Both the position numbers and the translations under genes were made by a program. DNA of 64,000 bases from Corbicula japonica (taxonomy: Eukaryota; Mollusca; Bivalvia; Venerida; Cyrenidae): positions 3,618,991 through 3,682,990 of the forward strand of contig JAZAYU010000015.1 in NCBI GenBank assembly GCA_038501625.1. The letters are read 5' to 3'. Of the stretch, positions 10,779-21,840 are shown piece by piece; within the stretch, counting starts at the first letter, position 1, and each line of letters starts with the position of its first letter. The notes under the pieces are model-generated. The model made no database searches. It worked only from the letters and a program-made list of their open reading frames with translations, and was not told the DNA's origin.

Positions 10779-13700
10779 GTAGGTATTATAGGATGGACAT
10801 TAGTTTTCGCGATAGTGTGAAATTCTTTATTTGTGCTGCATAAATAATTCTAACATTTTAGCCTTTTCAAAATGAAAATATAGGTCTTTTGGAATTTGAA
10901 ATTTCCCAGTGCATGCCAATTTAAAGTGCAAGATACAAGTTTAATAGTTTACTTGGCTGTTAGTCCATTACAGTAGAGAACTATTGTTGAGTTAGCAAAA
11001 TGCAATAATCAGGTCTAGGAAACGGCTGTTTTTACAGACTGTCTGTAAATTTACAGACTGCCAGTTTATTTATAGATTAATACATCTGTAAATTTATGGA
11101 CAAGGGTGGTTTCTAAAGGTGTCAAAAATTAAAATCTTGGTACACCACACTGGGATAAAAATGAATGAAAATCTACAAATAAATTAGTATTTTTATTGTA
11201 AATGTACATAACTTTTTTTAAAGAGATCATTATTATGTTCAAATGATTATGTGAAATGTTGTTAGGTCATCGATGACTATGTTGGAGATGAAATAGCAGT
11301 GAGTGTGAACAAACTTCAACCATTTATATTTATGTTCTATGCTATGCTCTTTTCTATCAGAATTAACAAAAATGCTTTAGATTTGTGAATTTCTAAAATG
11401 TGTTAACTTTTGTATCAACCCTTGTCCATAAATTTACAGACACATTTATCTATATAATAAACTGACATTCTGTAAATTTACAGACAGTCCATAAAAACAG
11501 CTATTTCCTAGACCTCATTATTTTAACCCTTTTCTCAATATATACACGATTTTTGCATGTGCGACCAGTGTAGATTCAGAACATGCTGTCTGATCAGGAT
11601 CTGCACTGTTTGTATTTTGGTCAGAAGTAACCTAATAAATGAAAAGTGAACAGTGCAGAAGCTGACCAGAAGGAACAGATCTGTTGGCTGATCTGGATCT
11701 ACACTGTCTGTCCATGCCATACAGGCATGTATATGGAGAAAAGGGTTAAAAAAATACTGAAATACATAGAAAAACCAATATTTTATAAAAATAATCTCTA
11801 CAAACCATACACAAAAATGTATAGGTTTGCAATGTTACAGTACTTACACTTACTTGTTTCAAATTCACATGCTTCACAATCTCCAAAAATACAGTCTAAA
11901 ATAGTTTTTGTTCAGAAAGGGTGTAAAATATTATGAAGGTGAAACTTTAATCTTCTTCAGGTTGATAGTAATGGCACATCTTTCACTTTGACAAGTTGCG
12001 ATGGTCAAGATGTCAGAGTTCACATGCAGGAACCGGTAAATATACTATTAACCCTTTCCACTTAATACACCTTTATGGCATGGGCCAATAGTGTAGATCC
12101 AGATCAGCTGAAACATCCTTGCCATCTGATCTGGATCTGCAGTTTGCTTTTTGATTTATTAGGTTGTGGCCAAAAAATGAACAGAGCAGATCCTGATCAG
12201 ACAGCACAGCACTGTTCACCCATGCCAGAAAGGTTAAATACACCATTCGAATACATTTTGCAATGTTTAATACATGTTATGCTCAATGGATTGGCACTTT
12301 TTGCTATTGAACTTTGTCAAGGAAACTTATCATTGGCTTTAACATTACCATCTCTTAATATGACTTCATCAAACTTTTAAATTATATTGCTTATGACAAC
12401 TGGGTTATGATGATAATGAATCTTTCGGTCAAGGGCATGTTATGCCCCTTTTTTGTACTTTAATTTTTATTCGGACAAAGTACCTGACGGCGACGCAAGT
12501 GTTCAATTGAAAACCATGGTTCTAGTATTCTGTATATCCATGTATCATTGATATTTCTAATACTAAATATATTAATACTGAAATCTTATTCAGTTACACC
12601 TCTACCCAATGGGTTCTTTAACCCTTTACTCTGTATATACGCCTTTTTACACATGTGGCACCAGTGTAGATCCAGATAAGCCGTCACATCCTTGCCGTCT
12701 GCAATTTTTGCATTTTGTCAGTGATAATCTCACAAATCAAAAAGCAAACAGTTTAGCTCCTGATCAGACGGCACAGATGTGCTGGCTGGTCTGGATCTAA
12801 ACTGTTCGCCTTTGCAATAAAGGTGTATCTATGGAGGAAAGGGCTAAACATTACATTACAAGTTGCATTGATGAACTTACTTCAACCAGTCAGGGCTTTA
12901 TTTGCTTCTTTAATAGGGGCTGTTTATGGGCGCCTTCTCCTCAAAAAAATTCTTAAAAAGCATGCAGTTTTCCCCAAAAAGTAACTTTTCAAGAAAAGGT
13001 TTTTCATTCCCCTTTAAAGGAAAAACCATGCTATTTTCCCCAAAATTAAAAATTATAGGGCATGGGCCGCTTTCCCTTGCAGTTAAAAAAGTACTGCCAG
13101 CTCAACCAAAAAAACAACAACACCAAATCATGCAAAGTATTAATTTCATCTAGAGTTGAAAAAAGCAAAAGACATGTCAATAAAATGCTGTGTCAACCGG
13201 TACTTTTCAGTTGAGCGAGTATGTCTCTGGTTTGACAGAAGTGCACGGACAGGTGGACAACAGAAACAACATACAGTGCACCAACTATATTACTTTCCCG
13301 GAGGAAGTTTCACAGAAGTTTAGTGAGTAACCATTTTATTTAGATCCGACAAGAACAGTATGGAAAGGATAAGTCAGTCGTAAATTAAATGTCTCCACAG
13401 GTTTTTATAGCGCGCATTTAGCAACAAGCATAGATAAAAACTTCTAAAAAAAGTCTTGTAGAAGTGTCAGTAAAAATCTGTTCGCATAAGAGAAATAGTA
13501 CATTGTGAATGAGCTATGCAGTTTAATAAGTGTTACATTTGTTGGTTGCCAAAATAATAAAGGTCATGATTTTCTCAATAGGCAAAACAGTATACAGTAA
13601 AACCCTCATAAAGAAACTCCCAAAATAAGACCACCTTGATAATGAGACATCCCTTTCAATGTCTGTTGTAACAGTATCTTCACAATTTTCCATCCCGGAA

Positions 13701-14176
13701 TAAAAACGATTTTATTATAAAGACTACTTCAGTCCAGTCTCGGAGGTGCTGTACATAAGTGTTTTTAAAGAAGAATAGTGTAACTGTACTGTACCAGAGA
13801 TGATATTGCTGTTGTTTACTGTGCTTTAACCCTTCCCTCCATAAATACACATTTTTATGCATGTGCGACCACTGTAGATCCAGATCAGACGGCATGGATG
13901 TGCCAGCTGAATGGATCTGCACTGGTCGCATTTTGGTCAGAAATAACCTAACAAATCAAAAAGCGAATAGTGCAGATCCTGATCTGACGGCACGGATGTG
14001 CCGGCTGATCTGGATCTACACTGTTTGCCCATGCAACAAAGGTGTGTCTATGGAGGAAAGGGTTAATGTATTGCTGTTGGAATATTTCAGACATGGAGAA
14101 TTATAACAGTGCTGTCGAGCTGATGGCCAGATGCCCACAGTTTTACCAACAAGGAATTCAACCACAGCAGTCTTAG
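10689..14176 (+). CDS. RPA3: Replication protein A 14 kDa subunit (RPA3)
   Basis: Exons are 10689-10778, 11961-12035, 13211-13322 and 14091-14176: 363 nt, 120 residues, all GT-AG, phases 0/0/1. The protein opens with RVNASMLPSYQGR, continues GTSFTLTSCDGQDVRVHM, then EVHGQVDNRNNIQC, and ends ELMARCPQFYQQ, the order and length (~120) of the RPA3 family. RPA3 is a single OB fold that joins RPA1 and RPA2 through a C-terminal three-helix bundle to make the eukaryotic single-strand DNA binding trimer used in replication and repair in the nucleus. Exon 4 encodes the bundle helix. No frame break is present. The ATG is the first in frame and begins at the expected family N terminus. Confidence 0.97.
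11010..11518. mobile_element. TIR element H, complete non-autonomous copy
   Basis: Terminal inverted repeats of about 45 bp: AGGTCTAGGAAACGGCTG at the left and its near complement CAGCTATTTCCTAGACCT at the right, each followed inwards by CTGTCTGTAAATTTACAG. No ORF. It lies in RPA3 intron 1; a second copy is at 42478-42925. Confidence 0.7.
11523..11749. mobile_element. MITE A, full length, TTAA-bounded
   Basis: TTAACCCTTTTCTCAATA to GGAGAAAAGGGTTAA, both stems present. It sits 5 bp from TIR element H in RPA3 intron 1. Confidence 0.8.
11961..12035 (+). CDS. RPA3: RPA3 exon 2
   Basis: The acceptor is TCTTCTTCAG and the donor CCG|GTAAAT; 25 codons, phase 0. SFTLTSCDGQDVRVHM gives OB strands 2 and 3. 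A MITE A copy starts only 12 nt beyond the donor. Confidence 0.95.
12048..12237. mobile_element. MITE A, TTAA-bounded, 12 nt after RPA3 exon 2
   Basis: TTAACCCTTTCCACTTAATA to GCCAGAAAGGTTAA. The last ~45 bp of one stem are deleted. Confidence 0.75.
12375..12505. mobile_element. Element D, partial
   Basis: It shares GGGTTATGATGATAAT, GTCAAGGGCATGTTATGCCC and TTTTTGTACTTTAATTTTT with the D copies at 15440 and 53534. Confidence 0.5.
12618..12847. mobile_element. MITE A, nearly full length
   Basis: TTAACCCTTTACTCTGTATA to GGAGGAAAGGGCTAA, in RPA3 intron 2. The left stem is partly deleted. Confidence 0.8.
12900..13205 (+). other. RPA3 intron 2, 3' part
   Basis: It contains a Lys/Phe-rich 75-codon chance ORF made of AAAAG and TTTTCC runs. 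No function is apparent. Confidence 0.4.
13211..13322 (+). CDS. RPA3: RPA3 exon 3
   Basis: The acceptor is ACTTTTCAG and the donor A|GTGAGT; 37 codons plus 1 nt. EVHGQV and IQCTNYITF correspond to OB strands 4 and 5. Confidence 0.95.
13585..13690. mobile_element. Possible mariner-type element end
   Basis: TATACAGTAAAACCCTCATA and AATAAGACCACCTTGATAAT resemble the TIRs of the element at 54252-55064. Confidence 0.35.
13826..14066. mobile_element. MITE A, full length, 24 nt before RPA3 exon 4
   Basis: TTAACCCTTCCCTCCATAAA to GGAGGAAAGGGTTAA, both stems intact. Its right TTAA falls where the intron branch point is expected. Confidence 0.85.
14091..14176 (+). CDS. RPA3: RPA3 exon 4
   Basis: The acceptor is AATATTTCAG. 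It encodes the C-terminal amphipathic helix NSAVELMARCPQFYQQ and a TAG at 14174-14176. A canonical AATAAA lies at 14336-14341. A MITE A copy ends 24 nt before the acceptor. Confidence 0.95.
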
Positions 14177-14335
14177 CCTTTTCTTCCAAAAGATATTGTC
14201 TTTGGGTTAAATTAATAATGATGCAGCAGGCCAAAACTACTTGTAATTCCTGGATCCATGCACACGAACATTCTCTTGCAATTTATACATTGAGAAATAA
14301 TGCTCTGGGACATGCAAAGTTTTGAAACAAATCAG

Positions 14336-14341
14336 AATAAA
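14336..14341 (+). terminator. RPA3 polyadenylation signal
   Basis: AATAAA, 160 nt downstream of the RPA3 stop codon; the first canonical hexamer in that direction. Confidence 0.5.
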
Positions 14342-14744
14342 AGAATCACAGTCAAGATTTTAGTAATTTTCGTTGAATCATTCATCTGTGAAAAAGTAAT
14401 TAAAATATTTTGAAAGATTTGCCTTCATTTAGATGGGCTTCTCATGCTTTATTGTTGTGGCATAAATGTTTGTGTATAATTATTGTAAAATGAAACCTAA
14501 ACACCTGATTTTTGTTTGTTTCTATGATTCCCTGTGTAAATCTGTCTGACTGAAACAAATTACGTTTGGCCAAAACATGTAAAAAAGGAATTAGCAGTTA
14601 AAATTTTGTGACACTTGGTCTGATAACATAAGAAATCATGTAAGATAGACCTAAATTTTACCGGACAGGTCTGTGGGGGGTGGGGTGGGGAGTCTGATTG
14701 TGTAGACCCTAACAAAGCAGGACATCTGGGTCAACACTAGTCGC

Positions 14745-14970
14745 AAATGCCTATTGCATTTACTCCATACATCAGCATTTTTACATGTGCAACCAGTGTA
14801 GATCCACATCTGCAAGCACATCCATGCTATCTGATCAGGATCTGCACTGGTCACATCTTGGTCAGAAATCACTGTATGAATGTAAATGCAAGCAGTGTAG
14901 ATCCTGATGTGCAAAGATGATCTGGATCTTTGCCCAGGAAATAAAGGTGTAACTATGGAGTACATTTTCC
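14745..14970. mobile_element. MITE A, degenerate
   Basis: GCATTTACTCCATACATCAG, GTGCAACCAGTGTAGATCC and AATAAAGGTGTAACTATGG identify it. The termini have lost TTAA. Confidence 0.6.
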
Positions 14971-15139
14971 CACTTGTCATGTTATATATCCTGAGCTTTA
15001 TTAATTTATTTTTATTTTATTTGCTAAAAATTATTTGTTATTAATTTACGCCTTGGGGATATTTAAAAAATGTGACCTTGTTACTTTAGGTTGATAAAGA
15101 CATATTTGGAATCTCAGTTCCACTTACAATATTTAGCAA

Positions 15140-15386
15140 TTAACCCTTTCTTCCATATAAACACATTTTTACGCATGTGCGACCAGTTTAGATCCAGATC
15201 AGCCGGCACATCCCTGCCATCAAATCAAGATCTGCACTGGTCGTTTTTTGGTCAGAAATAACCTAATGAATAAAAAGGCAAACAGTTTAGATCCTGATCA
15301 GATGGCACAAAATGATCTGTGCCGTCTGATCTGGATCTAAACTGTTTGCCCACGCAATAAAGGTGTATTATGGAGGAAAGGATTAA
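15140..15386. mobile_element. MITE A, full length, TTAA-bounded
   Basis: TTAACCCTTTCTTCCATATA to GGAGGAAAGGATTAA. The two stems pair almost perfectly. Confidence 0.85.
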
Positions 15387-15439
15387 ATTTTAAGAAAATA
15401 AACTTACCCTTCAACTCTTGTATCCATGAAGTTAAGGTT

Positions 15440-18365
15440 TAGCTTGTGTGGCCCTTTTCGAAGAAAAGGCCATACATAAGAATACATGGGGATCACTTTG
15501 TCCGTCTGTCAGTCCATCATGAAAACTTAACATTTGCTGTAACTTTGCCATTTCTTAATATTTCTTCATGAAACTTTCAAATTAAACTGCTTATGACAAC
15601 ACGTTCATGATGGTGCCAAATTCTGTAGACCAAGGTCACATTATGCCCCTTTTTGTACTTGGATTTTGACATGAAAACTTATGATTGGCTGTAACTTTGG
15701 CATTTCTGAATCAAAGTTTCAAATTATTTTGCTAATGACAACACGCTTCTGACAATGCCAAATTCTTTAGGTCAAGATCACATTTGATGGAGTTATGCCC
15801 ATTTTTATCCCCCGCCGATGAAATCGGGAGGGGGATATTGTTTTGGCGTTGTCCGTCCGTCACGGTGTCACGGCGTCACGTCGTCACGCTGTCCGTCCGA
15901 ATTTCGTTTCCGCGCTATTTCTCCGCAACCACTGGATGGATTTCAACGAAACTTGGTGGCAACCATCAGTACCAAGAGGAGATGCGCATATCGTCGTCTT
16001 GTTCCGGTCAGACCATTTAACACAGAGTTATGGCCCTTTGATAACCTATGCATTATGTATATAGAGCAGTATTCGTTTCCGCGCTATTTCTCTGCAACTA
16101 CTGTATGGATTTCAATGAAACTTGGTGGGAACCATCAGTACCAAGAGGAGATGCGCATATCGTCGTCTTGTTCCGGTCAGACCATTTAACACAGAGTTAT
16201 GGCCCTTTGATAAACTATGCATTATGTATATAGAGCAGTGTTTGTTTCCGCGCTATTTCTCTGCAACTACTGTATGGATTTCAATGAAACTTGCTGAAAA
16301 TCATCTTTACCAAGAGGAGATGCGCATATCGTCGTCTTGTTGACATCAGACTATTTAACACAGGGTTATTGCCCTTTGATAACTTATGCATTATGCATAT
16401 AGTGCAGTATTCATTTCCGTGCCATTTCTCTGCAACTACCAGATGGATTTCAATTAATCTTTCTGAGAACCATCAATACCGAGAGGAGATGCGCATGTTG
16501 TTGTCTTGTTCCAGTCAGACTGTTGAACACAGAGTTACGGCCCTTTGATAACTTATGCATTATGCATATAAAGCAGTATTCATTTCCTTGCTATTTCTCT
16601 GCAACTACTGAATGTATTTCAATGAAACTTTCTGAAAACCATCAATACCAAGAAGAGATGCGCATGTCATCGTCTTGTTCCAGTCAGACTGTTTAACACA
16701 GAGTTATTGCCCTTTGATAACTTATGTTTTATGCATATAGAGTAGTATTCATTTCTGCGCTATTTCTCTGCAACTACTGGATGGATTTCAATAAATCTTT
16801 CTGAGAACCATCAATACCAAGAGGAGATGCGCATATCATCATCTTGTTCTGGTCAGACTGTTAAACACAGAGTTACGGCTCTTTGATAACTTATGCATTA
16901 TGCATATAGAGCAGTATTCATTTCCCAGCTATTTCTCTGCAACTACTGAATGGAATTCAATGAAACTTTCTTGAAACCATCAATACCAAGAAGAGCTGCA
17001 CATATCATTGTCTTGTTCCGGTCAGACTGTTTATCACAGAGTTATGGCTCTTTGATAACTTATGCATTATGCATATAGAGCAGTATTTGTTTCCGTGCAA
17101 CTTTTGGATGGATTTCAATGAAACACTTTCTGGAAACCATCTATACCAAGAGGAAATGCGCATATCACCCTCTTGTTCCCGTCAGACTATTTAACACAGG
17201 GTTATGGCCCTTTGATAACTAATGCATTATGCATATTATAGAGCAGTATTCATTTCCCCTATTTCTCTGCAACTACTGGATGGATTTCAATTAATCTTTC
17301 TGAGAACCATAACAGATGTGTATATTGTTATCTTGTTCCAGTTGGACTGTAACACAGAGTTATTGCCCTTTGATAACTTATGTATGATGCATATAGAGAA
17401 GTATTTGTTTCCGCTCTATTTCTTTGCAAGTTCTTGATGGATTGAAATGAAACTTTCTGGGAAACATCAATACTGAGATGAGATGCACATTTTGTCATCT
17501 TGTTCCGGTCAGACTATTTAACACAGAGTTATTGCCCTTTGATAACTAATGTATTATGCATATAGAGCAGAATTTGTTTCCGCACTATTTCTCTGCAACT
17601 ACTGGGTGGATTTTAATGAAACTTTCTGGGAACCATCAATACAAAAAGGAGACGCGCATATTGTCATCTTGTTTCAGTCAGATCCTTTAACACAGAGTTA
17701 TGGCCCTTTGATAAATTATGCATTTTGCATGTAGAGCAGTATTTATTTCCTTGCTATTTCTCGGCAGGAATCTATGGAAACCATCAATACCAAGACAAGA
17801 TGCCCATATTTTTGTCTTGTTCTGGTCTGACCGTTTAACACAGTTATGGCCCTTTGATAAGTTATGCACTATGCATATAGATTAGTATTCGTTTCCATGC
17901 CACTTCTATGCAACTTCTGCATGGATTTATATTAAATAAAGCGCTATATTACTACTGCATTCTTCATTTCAACACTTTGAAGACTTTTAGTCTTATTTTT
18001 ATATTCTGTTTTTTTTTTATATCTGAAGTTTTTTTTCACCTTTTTTGACATCCATGATAAATATCGAAATAAAGCCCTATGTCTTCAGCTGTTATGTTAG
18101 TAACAACCAGTATTCGGCGGGGGATATAAATTCAAAGAATTTGCTTGTTGTAATTGGATTTTGACACGAAATCTCAACATTGTCTTTAATTTTGCCATTT
18201 CTTAATATTTCTTCATGAAACTCGAATTATTTTGCTCATAACATGCTCATGATGATGCCAAGTTCTTAAGGTCAAGATGGAGTTATGCCCCTTTTTGTAC
18301 TTTCCTTTTTTATTTCCACATAGTACCAGAGGGCAAAACAAGAGTGTTCAACTGAACTTCCATCT
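15440..18365. mobile_element. Element D split by a pearl-like element
   Basis: The outer parts are 15440-15805 and 18150-18365. They share AACATTTGCTGTAACTTTGC-type, ATTTCTTCATGAAACT, GTTATGCCCCTTTTTGTACT and ACCAGAGGGC segments with each other and with 53534-53938. The middle is the element annotated at 15806-18148. Confidence 0.6.
15806..18148 (+). mobile_element. Pearl-like element with ~12-13 tandem ~165-bp core repeats
   Basis: The left end is TATCCCCCGCCGATGAAATC, followed by a GTCCGTCCGTCACGG segment. From about 15900 to 17930 come diverged ~165-bp units with CTCTGCAACTACTGGATGG, CCATCAATACCAAGAGGAGA, TCAGACTGTTTAACACAGAG and GGCCCTTTGATAACTTATGC. The right end is a TTTTTCACC/CATAAAGCCCTATGTCTTCAGC tail and CGGCGGGGGATATA, so the two ends are inverted. 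The design matches pearl / BIV160-satellite-bearing MITEs of bivalves; the family assignment is by architecture only. Short ORFs within it repeat the same peptides and are not genes. Confidence 0.7.
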
Positions 18366-18371
18366 AGTTTA

Positions 18372-18570
18372 TTTTAAAATTCCATGTTCAACCAGTGTAA
18401 ATCCCGAGCAGCCTACTCATCCATGCAGTTTAATTGGGATCTTTTAGATTCATGGGGCCATTTTTGACCAGGAAGTAAATTGTGTAATTCCTGATAAGAC
18501 AGTGCAGGCTGATCATGATCTGGATCTAAACAGTTTTGCCATGGGATTAAAGCCAAATATGGTTAAGTGG
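18372..18570. mobile_element. MITE A, degenerate
   Basis: CAACCAGTGTAAATCCCGAG, CTGATCATGATCTGGATC and GGGATTAAAGCC align with the family. Confidence 0.5.
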
Positions 18571-19242
18571 ACACCTTTGCTACTCGTGCTTAAAAACCTT
18601 TCCAGTTGACAGGTGAAGTTAGCAGTAGATCAACTGTCATGTGTGTTTTTATTAATTCACCCAGACAATTGGTTCTAGTTTGTTCATATGAATATGGAGG
18701 GGCAAGTGTGAGGTTGATGCACCTAAAACATGGTTTAATTCTCCACCCCCACCAAACCCCCCCCCCCCCCCCCCCAATACTATGACCGTGTCAAGCGTTC
18801 TCTAATACATCGATTTTTTGTAGTGTCTTTTATTTGGAATTGATCATAATATTAAGCCATGCTTTTGTGTTATGTGGGGAGTCCGTGTTCTCTGGCATTG
18901 CCTGTTTCTGATGTGCCTATTTCAATTCTTGTCTTGAAATAAGCTTACACACACAGAGGATAAAAAAGGAAAGAGAAAAGTGCACAGTTAAATCAAAGGA
19001 AAAACGTTTCCTTAGAGTTTTCACTTTGCTTATTTTTGAATGAGCATTTGTGCCTAGATCACATAGTGCATGAATACAAACTGGACAACAAACCATCAGA
19101 ACATCGTCACCACCTGCAACAATTCACAGAGCATATTTTGATCACATGGTGGCTTTTGAACACAAGTGGTGCTGTTCTAAAAATCAATTCAACAAGGGTC
19201 TAATTATTTTTCATTATTCGTATTGAATTGGGAGATTCGTAT
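18571..19242. other. No gene; C19 run at 18757-18775
   Basis: No recognised repeat apart from the homopolymer. Confidence 0.4.
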
Positions 19243-19410
19243 TTAACCCTTTCCTCCATAAATACACATTTTTATGCATGTGCGACCAGTGTTGATCCAG
19301 ATCAGCTGGCACATCCATGCCGTCTAATCAGGATCTGCACTGGTCACTTTTTGGTCGATCTAAACTGTTCCCCCATGCAATAAAGGTGTATCTATGAAGG
19401 AAAGGGTTAA
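19243..19410. mobile_element. MITE A, internally deleted
   Basis: Both TTAA termini and the left stem are present. The right stem is lost between GGTCACTTTTTGGTC and GATCTAAACTGTTC. Confidence 0.8.
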
Positions 19411-19671
19411 TGCTTTTGTTTACCAAGACCATGACTTTGTGACTGAGAAAACTGAAAATCATGTTCTATGACGACTCAACAACAAACTTTATAAAAATAA
19501 TAGCTTTTACTTGGAATATATGTGTATCAAAGAAATGCACAAAATTAATATACTGGTATATACTTTATAATATATGTATAACAAAAACCTAAATAAATCT
19601 CTTATTAAAACATTCTTGCAATTCAGTTCTCATATAAGCTGATATGGATGAGAGTAAATTATAAATGAACT

Positions 19672-19795
19672 GGTCTGGAGGTTATAAAACTGAGATAGGA
19701 AACCAGTCTCAAATCTCAAGCACCTGATTGGCTGAAATGCTTGATTTGAGACTGGTTTCTATGATCAGTTTTATAACCTTGGGCACTGTTCCATT
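19672..19795. mobile_element. MITE B, foldback
   Basis: GGTTATAAAACTGAGATAGG, AACCAGTCTCAAATCTCAAG and CTTGATTTGAGACTGGTTTC, then TTTTATAACCTTGGGC: inverted arms of about 55 bp. Confidence 0.75.
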
Positions 19796-19825
19796 TCTAA
19801 CAAAGAAGTATTTCCTTGAAAGGGA

Positions 19826-19988
19826 GATGACACATTAATACCATCTGATTTTGATTTACACTGGTCTCTCATTATGAATCTAACAGCAAACAAATTAGAT
19901 TCTGATCAGACAGTACAGATGTGCCAGGTGATCTAAATCTACTCTGTTCGCCCACGCCATAAGGTGTTTCTATGTTGTAAAGGGTTAA
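19826..19988. mobile_element. MITE A, degenerate
   Basis: The right stem (CTGATCAGACAGTACAGATG, ATCTAAATCTACTCTGTTC) and GTAAAGGGTTAA are clear; the left part is eroded. Confidence 0.55.
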
Positions 19989-20680
19989 AAAAATCCTTGT
20001 ACTTTACGTATATTTATACCTCTCTTTGTACTTTTATTTATATCTATCTATCTATTTGCATAAAAAAGAATTTTAACTGTCACCATTTACACTTGTCTGA
20101 TGGATGAAAAAATATTTTTGTAGTCCTGTCACCTTAAAACTTTCTATGACAAGACATGTAATCTACATAGGAAAGAAACAAGAGTAAACTAAAAATTTAT
20201 AATTTTCAAAGCCTCAACTACAACCCCACATAATCATGTTATATCTCGATCACTCTCCCTTATTTATAGCAACTGGTACAATAAAACAATTTTTACATCA
20301 GCCAAAGAAGTCCATTTGGTGACAGTTTCAAACAAAGTACAACATAAGTTATGGAATTTTTCTTTAAAAGAACTACTTTTATACACTATAAGGTTATGCA
20401 TCGACAGAAATGATCTAACTGGTGAAAAACCTAAAAATTATAACACTGAGTTTTTTCAATATTCTATGTTATAATTTCTCTGGAATAAAATTGCAAACTT
20501 TATATTTTGATGAAAATGAATTGTTACTATTTGTCCTTCCTGGAAAGACCAGCCAAAAATTTTGTTTCATTTTTTGTACAGTTGTTTGATTATCTAATAA
20601 TGCTGAACTGCATTTGATTGAAGAGTAGTGTCTTAAAAATGCCAAACTACCTAAAATGGTGCTTGTAAAAGTTAACCTTA
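19989..20680. other. No recognised feature
   Basis: AT-rich intergenic DNA with a short TATC microsatellite at 20038-20056. Confidence 0.45.
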
Positions 20681-20682
20681 TT

Positions 20683-20776
20683 AGTGATTATGAAAAGTGT
20701 AGATCTTTATCAGAAGGCACAGCTGTGTCAGGTGAACTGTATCTACACTGTTTGCTCTTGGAATTTAGGGTTTATT
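20683..20776. mobile_element. MITE A, right-arm fragment
   Basis: AAGTGTAGATCTTTATCAGA and GTATCTACACTGTTTGCTC are family-like. Confidence 0.4.
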
Positions 20777-20976
20777 CTTTTGAGCAGTGTATCTTCCTAA
20801 GACTGCCATTTTGATTAAGTAAACAACCAAATGATTTTCTGTAAACTCAAGTGTGGTCCTAATTCACAGATTTGCCATTTCACAAAGACCACAGAACTAT
20901 ATTACACTGTATTTAGCAACCAACTGGTGTGAGTAGCCACTTTTCAAAAATCTCCTTGCAGCTGATAAAGACACAT

Positions 20977-21218
20977 TTAACCCTTTTCTCCATATATATG
21001 CCATTTAACGCGTGTGTGACTAGTATAGATCCAGAACAGCTGGCACATCTGTGCCATCTAATCTGGATCTATACTGGTTGCAGCTTGGTCAGAAATAACC
21101 TAATGAATCTAAAAGCGAACAGGTTAGATCCTCATCACATGGCACTAATGTGAAAGCTGATCTGGATCTACACTGTTCATCCACGCATTGAAAGTGTATC
21201 TTATGAGTACAGAGTTAA
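20977..21218. mobile_element. MITE A, full length, TTAA-bounded
   Basis: TTAACCCTTTTCTCCATATA to GAGTACAGAGTTAA, downstream of SRD5A3. Confidence 0.8.
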
Positions 21219-21221
21219 CTG

Positions 21222-21305
21222 TATACTGTCAAACCTGTCTTCAAAGACCACTTTGGGCAACACCCAAAAATGGTCATTGAAGGCAGGTGGTCTTTATTCA
21301 CGGGT
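21222..21305. mobile_element. Mariner-type element end or short foldback
   Basis: TATACTGTCAAACCTGTCTT, AAGACCACTTTGGGCAACAC and the inverted AATGGTCATTGAAGGCAGG with TGGTCTTTATT form a small hairpin. Confidence 0.4.
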
Positions 21306-21426
21306 GAATAACTTCCTTAAATCAGTCATTGGGACGAAATAAAATGTGTTCTTTATCCACAGATGTGTCAATCTTAACAGATAGTCTTTAGTACAGGTTG
21401 GACTGTAAATAAGACACTGCTTCAAG

Positions 21427-21666
21427 TTAACTCTTTCCTCAATAGACACACCTTTATTGCGTGGGCAAACAGTGTAGATCCAGATCAGCCAGCACATCCA
21501 TGCCGTCTGATCAGAATCTGCACTGTTCACTTTATGATTTGTTACGTTATTTCTGACCAAAATGCGACAAGTGAAGATCCTGATCAGACAGCATGGATGT
21601 GCCGGCTGATCTGGATCTATATTGGTCGCACATGCATAAAAATGCGTATATGGAGGAAAGGGTTAA
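21427..21666 (-). mobile_element. MITE A, full length, abutting the SRD5A3 stop
   Basis: TTAACTCTTTCCTCAATAGA to GGAGGAAAGGGTTAA, oriented so that GCAATAAAGGTGT reads on the SRD5A3 sense strand. Confidence 0.85.
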
Positions 21667-21682
21667 TATCTTCAGTCACAGT
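21427..21682 (-). promoter_or_regulatory. Probable SRD5A3 3' UTR with MITE-borne polyadenylation hexamer
   Basis: On the minus strand a canonical AATAAA occurs at 21458-21453, inside MITE A copy 21427-21666. A second lies at 21298-21293, inside what looks like a mariner-type element end. Either could terminate SRD5A3; no hexamer occurs between the stop and the MITE. Confidence 0.4.
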
Positions 21683-21840
21683 TCACATGAGGAATGGTAT
21701 AATGGCTTTTCTCCCAGACGGGAGGTCTTCAAACTTTTTCCTGTACCATTGTTGTCTGCCGAGAGCTCGAACAACCTGGCTGATGGTAACGTAGCCTGTA
21801 CACAACCACCAAGACTGGTGTGTAAATCCAAGGGCAACTC
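21683..21840 (-). CDS. SRD5A3: SRD5A3 last exon
   Basis: The acceptor is ATATTTCAG; 51 codons, then TGA at 21685-21683. It encodes the last membrane helix and the KAIIPFLM tail typical of the family. A MITE A copy begins 16 nt beyond the stop. Confidence 0.94.

Noticed and set aside
15784..17870. Series of 60-123-codon ORFs as a tandem gene family
   Set aside because: They are frames through ~165-bp tandem repeats of a pearl-like element, and the same peptides recur on the opposite strand at 29000-30785.
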